NCBI GenBank assembly: GCA_037074765.1
Contig: JBAMDO010000397.1
Location: 1 to 27,055, forward strand
Direction of reading: 5' to 3'
Length of the DNA stretch: 27,055 nt
Origin: Mansonella perstans
Taxonomy: Eukaryota > Nematoda > Chromadorea > Rhabditida > Onchocercidae
Part shown: piece after piece, positions 23,601 through 27,055 of the stretch
How positions within the stretch are numbered: position 1 is the first letter of the stretch
Layout: every line of letters begins with the position of its first letter
Position numbers and translations under genes: made by a program
The notes under the pieces: model-generated
What the model was told of the DNA's origin: nothing
What the model saw: the letters and a program-made list of their open reading frames with translations, nothing else
The model's database searches: none

Positions 23601-24540
23601 GCTAATAGATTTCATTTTGAAAAAAAAATTTTTATGTTTAAATTCAAATTTCAAATAATTCGAACCATTCATTGTTTGTTTAATTAATAATTTTTTGTCA
23701 AACAGAAATTCTCAAAGAATTCAACAGCATATTTTGAATTGTATAATATTTACAGTGCTTAAAAATTGATGTGAAAATTTTTCCTTTTTCGCAAATTGCT
23801 CTCCGAATAATTAATTATTGAATTAATGAATATAAAACATACAATTCACATCGTTGATTCCAATTACAATCAGCTGTTGTCCGAACAATATCAGTTTGCA
23901 CCTTGCTTTTCCAGTTTCCTTTTCCATTAATTGTTAAATTTACAAATGCTTCCAATTTGTTATGGCCTTTGAGTGATAAACCACGAGCAGAAATAACTGC
24001 AATATATGCTTAATTAAATTCATTCTTTTGCTAGCTACATATGAATAATGAAATATATGTAAGCGACATACGAGACAATGTACGTCATTTACGTTAAATT
24101 AAACACTAAAATGATTGGAAGTGCTGGAAATTATGCTAACCAAAATTGCTTAACTTATTTGTAATCATTTTTGAATCGTGTTCCGGATTCCAATTTATAC
24201 CTCTAATTGTAGTTTAGCATTTTAATTGTCGGAATCGACATACTACATTACTACTACAAAAACAGCTACATTACTACAACAAAGCCTAAGTAATGATAAT
24301 TGAATAACAGTTCGAAATGACAGCTGTCTCCTTGAGTTAAAACACCTGCTTGAATTTAATTATCTAACAGTGATCGAACATGTTAATAATAGTTGATGGA
24401 TACAAATTATACATCTCGATTTTTCTTATGACGACCATTAATTTTTTTTTTTTATTATTTCAGGAAATATGAATGAGATGCATATTGTTAGATAAATAAT
24501 TTTTATTACCTGTAACAACCAAATTATTGAAATTAGCCAT
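20606..24540 (-). CDS. Rab11 family-interacting protein, class I-like (N-terminal C2, C-terminal Rab11-binding helix)
   Basis: Rab11-FIPs are effectors of Rab11 on recycling endosomes; class I members use a C2 domain for membranes and a C-terminal helix that dimerises and binds Rab11. Exons: 24510-24540, 23843-23996, 23159-23439, 22312-22572, 21175-21374 and 20606-20794. All phases close, giving 371 residues, shorter than human FIP2 (about 510). Residues 1 to about 140 form the C2 domain: LVVTVISARGLSLKG, then ADCIGAIELPLHSI, MPTWYRL and RGEICLKFEF match FIP C2 strands. A basic KLDTLKRKMRFGKKK follows, as in FIP2. Next comes a Ser/Pro/Asn-rich linker with no clear NPF motif. The Rab-binding domain starts at LSREELL (314-320) and continues to DLQDYIGKLLSRIMEKSP (339-356). 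Oddities are the first exon of only 31 coding bases, weak donors GTTTGT, GTTTTA and GTTCTT, AAG acceptors at exons 3 and 4, and YIG instead of YID. An unseen alternative linker exon is possible. Confidence 0.93.
21435..21790. repeat. Degenerate tandem array, about nine units of 37-46 bp, in a Rab11-FIP intron
   Basis: Units begin near 21438, 21478, 21518, 21555, 21594, 21640, 21679 and 21717, with a shortened copy after that. The plus-strand unit reads roughly AAAAATCATGT, then TCxCGxGGA, TTTTTxxCCTTCT and AAATACTTGC. Because the usual spacing is about 39 bases, a multiple of three, the plus strand stays open for 139 codons (21413-21832), but this is antisense intron sequence between exons 4 and 5. 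Confidence 0.8.
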
Positions 24541-26840
24541 AGATAAATTTGTGATTCGGATTTCTTCAATCAGAAATCATCAATATAAACCACGTGAGCC
24601 AAGAATTAAAATTAGCAGGTATTCGCAACTCACTGAGATACTTTTTCTCTTTTCGACCTCTGCAATAATTTTGCATAAACATAACATGGTATAATTATAC
24701 ACCTACGCTTCACAACATGTGAAAGACACAACAATAATTACGCAAATTGAAAATGAAAATGAAATAAAAGCAAAATTATTAAATATGCATAATTTCCTCA
24801 GCTCATTTTATTTTAGTCTTGTTGTGTAAAAGTAAAAAAAAAAAAAAAATCTGTTTTGGATGTAATTACCAAACGGTGAATTATCAGAATAATTATTGGA
24901 ATGGTTCAGTAATTAATGCTCAAAATTTCAGCATTAACTACTATAATAGCATAATTATGCAATGAAAATCTCAGATGTCACTAATATCTTTATGATCACA
25001 TCATTTTAGTTATCTGTTGTATTATCTTGATCATTTTCGTTACACGTAATCATGAAATTTTCTAAATTTTCATTGTGATATTCGTCAAATACTTTTAGCT
25101 TGTCGATGATAAATATAAATTAATCAAAATTATTCTATGAGTTTCCGGAAATCTCACCCATATAATATTGTATTTTTCCGGAATATTATCACAACTCATA
25201 ATGTTCAAACAAAATAATCGATAATAATCGTAAATAAAATATTTATAGTCATAAAATGAAACAATGATTTGAATCATATAATGAAAATAAAAGAATGGAA
25301 TGAATTTGAGAAAATTCGAAACATTTTGTTTCACAATGAAAGTTTGAAGGCATTGAAAAAGAAATGTGAAAGCAAATTTAGTAAGAAACAAGCTTATGCT
25401 TTTTGATATTTAATATTAATTTATGCGATGAATAAAAAGCGAAAGGAAAAAAAAAAACCAAAACGATTCATTTTTTAAAATCTTTCATTCAAAAGGATTT
25501 TTTCTTTCTTTGATGGCAATGTTAGTATAAATTTCATTTTCAGTCCTTTAGCACATAAAGTATTGAAAATGAAATTTGAAATGAATAAATAGAAATATTG
25601 CAAGTAACAGACAGAATAGAATATTTGTTTATTTTTGCTAAAAAAAATTCTTTTTTTTAAATATCATTTATTGATGGAAAGAAATTTGATGATAATTAAT
25701 TGGAATTTAATTGATAAAAGTTTGAATTATTTAACTATTATTGAAATGGTGATAATTAGCTTTATTAATTGCGATAATTTGAATGCAATAATTTAAATAC
25801 GGCAACAAATTGATATTGGGTAAATGATAGTTATACACAAATGTATGTGTTAAATAACTGTAATGTTGCAAGAGAAGATGAAATATGCAGGAAAGAAAAA
25901 GAAAAGAATTGAAATGAGAAGTAGGTCAAATGTGAGAGTTGAAGGATGAAAAGAAAAAGAGAAAGGAGAAAATGAGTCAAAGGGTTTAGTTCAATCACAA
26001 TTCGAATTTTACACATTGCTCTCGCTTATTTATTGTGACAGAAACCATTCATATCATTTTAAGAATTGAAATTAATTTGATTAGATTTTTAAAAAATTAA
26101 TTCGCTGATTCAAATGGTATTATCAAAGTTTGCATTATTGCAATGGAAAACTGTATGCAATAAGCAAATTAAGTAATGAAATCATGATAAGAATTAACTA
26201 ATTTTATACAAAATATTGAAACCATGGTTATGATTAGTATGCTGGAAAAACTTTGGTTCTATTTTACGTTGTAAAATAGGAAAACATAGTCAAATGTATT
26301 TATGTGACAATAAATAAGCATTAGAAAAAAAATTAAAAAATTCTCAAACATCAACCCAAAAGTGAAAAGCCTGATGAATTAGCTTGAACATCGATCTGAA
26401 ACATGAAAAGCTTAAAGAATAAACATAATAATAATGAAAAAACGTGAAATGAATTACTTTAAAGTAAAAAATTTCTGAAAGCATTCAATATCACATTTAC
26501 TCTTTTATGTGTCATTAAACACAATTACAGTCAATGAATTAATCTAGGAAAAATAAGTATTTAATAAATTAAAGTGAAATGAATTCTTACGCAATGTGGA
26601 AAATTTTTTAAACAATCAAAATTGATCAAAAATGCGCCTGAAGATTGCAGTCTGATTTTAACAGAAAATGGAATTTAAAATGGAAATGAATGAATTTAGC
26701 TTTGTTAAAATAACTATTAAACCAGCAGCTGTTGCTAAACTTTTCGCCCTTTTTCAAAACAGATGTTAAATTTCAGTGATCATTTTTCATTCCTACTTTT
26801 TCAGCCGTTTTCCATTCCATCCCCATACCATCTCCAAAAC

Positions 26841-26890
26841 TGATGACGATGATGATAATGATGATGATCAGATCTGATCTGATCTGATCG
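26841..26890. repeat. GAT-type microsatellite joined to a GATCT pentamer repeat
   Basis: An imperfect GAT trinucleotide run (26841-26868) passes into five consecutive pentamers GATCA, GATCT, GATCT, GATCT and GATCG (26866-26890). The pentamer part contains overlapping palindromes of AGATCT and GATC. Confidence 0.85.
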
Positions 26891-26969
26891 AATCTTTTCC
26901 GTGCCCAAAGGGTAGATCAGCGCCAAATAGCATATCAGTTTAAATTCAATTTAAAATTTTTTCTCCTTT

Positions 26970-27055
26970 GTTATTATCACTATCAGCATTCATTGTCACA
27001 GTCATTATCATTGTCATCACTATCACTATCACTCATTGTGATTTTCACTGCCATT
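26970..27055. repeat. Degenerate CAT/TCA-rich simple repeat at the window edge
   Basis: Repeated TTATCAC, TCATTGTCA and ATCACTATCACTATCAC strings build an imperfect hexamer-like tract that runs to the end of the window. It may extend beyond it. Confidence 0.7.

Larger units (their letters stand above)
24541..27055. other. Upstream region of the Rab11-FIP gene, no visible genes
   Basis: Nothing here reads as a coding exon on either strand. The Rab11-FIP promoter and 5' leader should lie near 24541-24700; no single acceptor stands out as the trans-splice site, the nearest being a weak GATTGAAG ending about 24565. The tract is AT-rich until about 26800. It then becomes less AT-rich, with GAT and GATCT repeats and a CAT/TCA-rich end (26970-27055). 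The composition change may mark the control region of a gene lying beyond the window. Confidence 0.5.

Noticed and set aside
1..27055. tRNA, rRNA, CRISPR, bacterial or viral insertions
   Set aside because: I scanned for tRNA B-box-like GGTTCGAATCC motifs, evenly spaced repeats with unique spacers, and long high-GC or bacterial-style open frames and saw none; a tool-based search could still find divergent cases.

Overview
The window is a strongly AT-rich eukaryotic nuclear sequence. Its gene style is that of a nematode: small exons, short T-rich introns, donors such as GTAAGT or GTATGT, acceptors of the TTTCAG type, and acceptor-like TTTCAG sites just ahead of start codons that look like spliced-leader trans-splicing sites. 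The base composition, the intron style and the protein sequences fit a parasitic (filarial-type) nematode best; the genus cannot be fixed from this sequence alone. There are no bacterial operons, phage genes, CRISPR arrays or intact transposons.

All five genes lie on the minus strand. From low to high coordinates (3' to 5' for the genes) they are: a 73-residue unknown protein in two exons (565-1167); the F1 ATP synthase epsilon subunit, 54 residues in one exon (1703-1867); actin-related protein 10 (Arp11 of dynactin), 425 residues in nine exons (7439-10533); nucleoporin Nup85, 648 residues in twelve exons (13387-18716); and a class I-like Rab11 family-interacting protein, 371 residues in six exons (20606-24540). 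I built the exon models by hand; every splice phase closes and the total lengths match the families for ATP synthase epsilon, ARP10 and NUP85.

Between the genes are large AT-rich stretches (1893-7438, 10571-13386, 18717-20605 and 24541-27055) in which I see no convincing coding sequence. They hold simple repeats, short tandem arrays and inverted repeats, among them a perfect 43-bp palindrome about 76 bp beyond the Rab11-FIP stop codon. A degenerate tandem array of about 39-bp units sits in a Rab11-FIP intron.

The genes are mostly cellular housekeeping: mitochondrial ATP synthesis, the pointed-end complex of dynactin, the Nup107-160 nuclear pore scaffold, and Rab11 recycling-endosome traffic. 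The only possible operon is the ATP synthase epsilon / unknown small protein pair, about 535 bp apart in the same orientation. The most notable protein-level oddity is in the Rab11-FIP: the Rab11-binding motif usually written YID reads YIG, and the C2 domain has lost its usual Asn-Asp-Thr-Tyr segment. I did not find a clearly new biological system.
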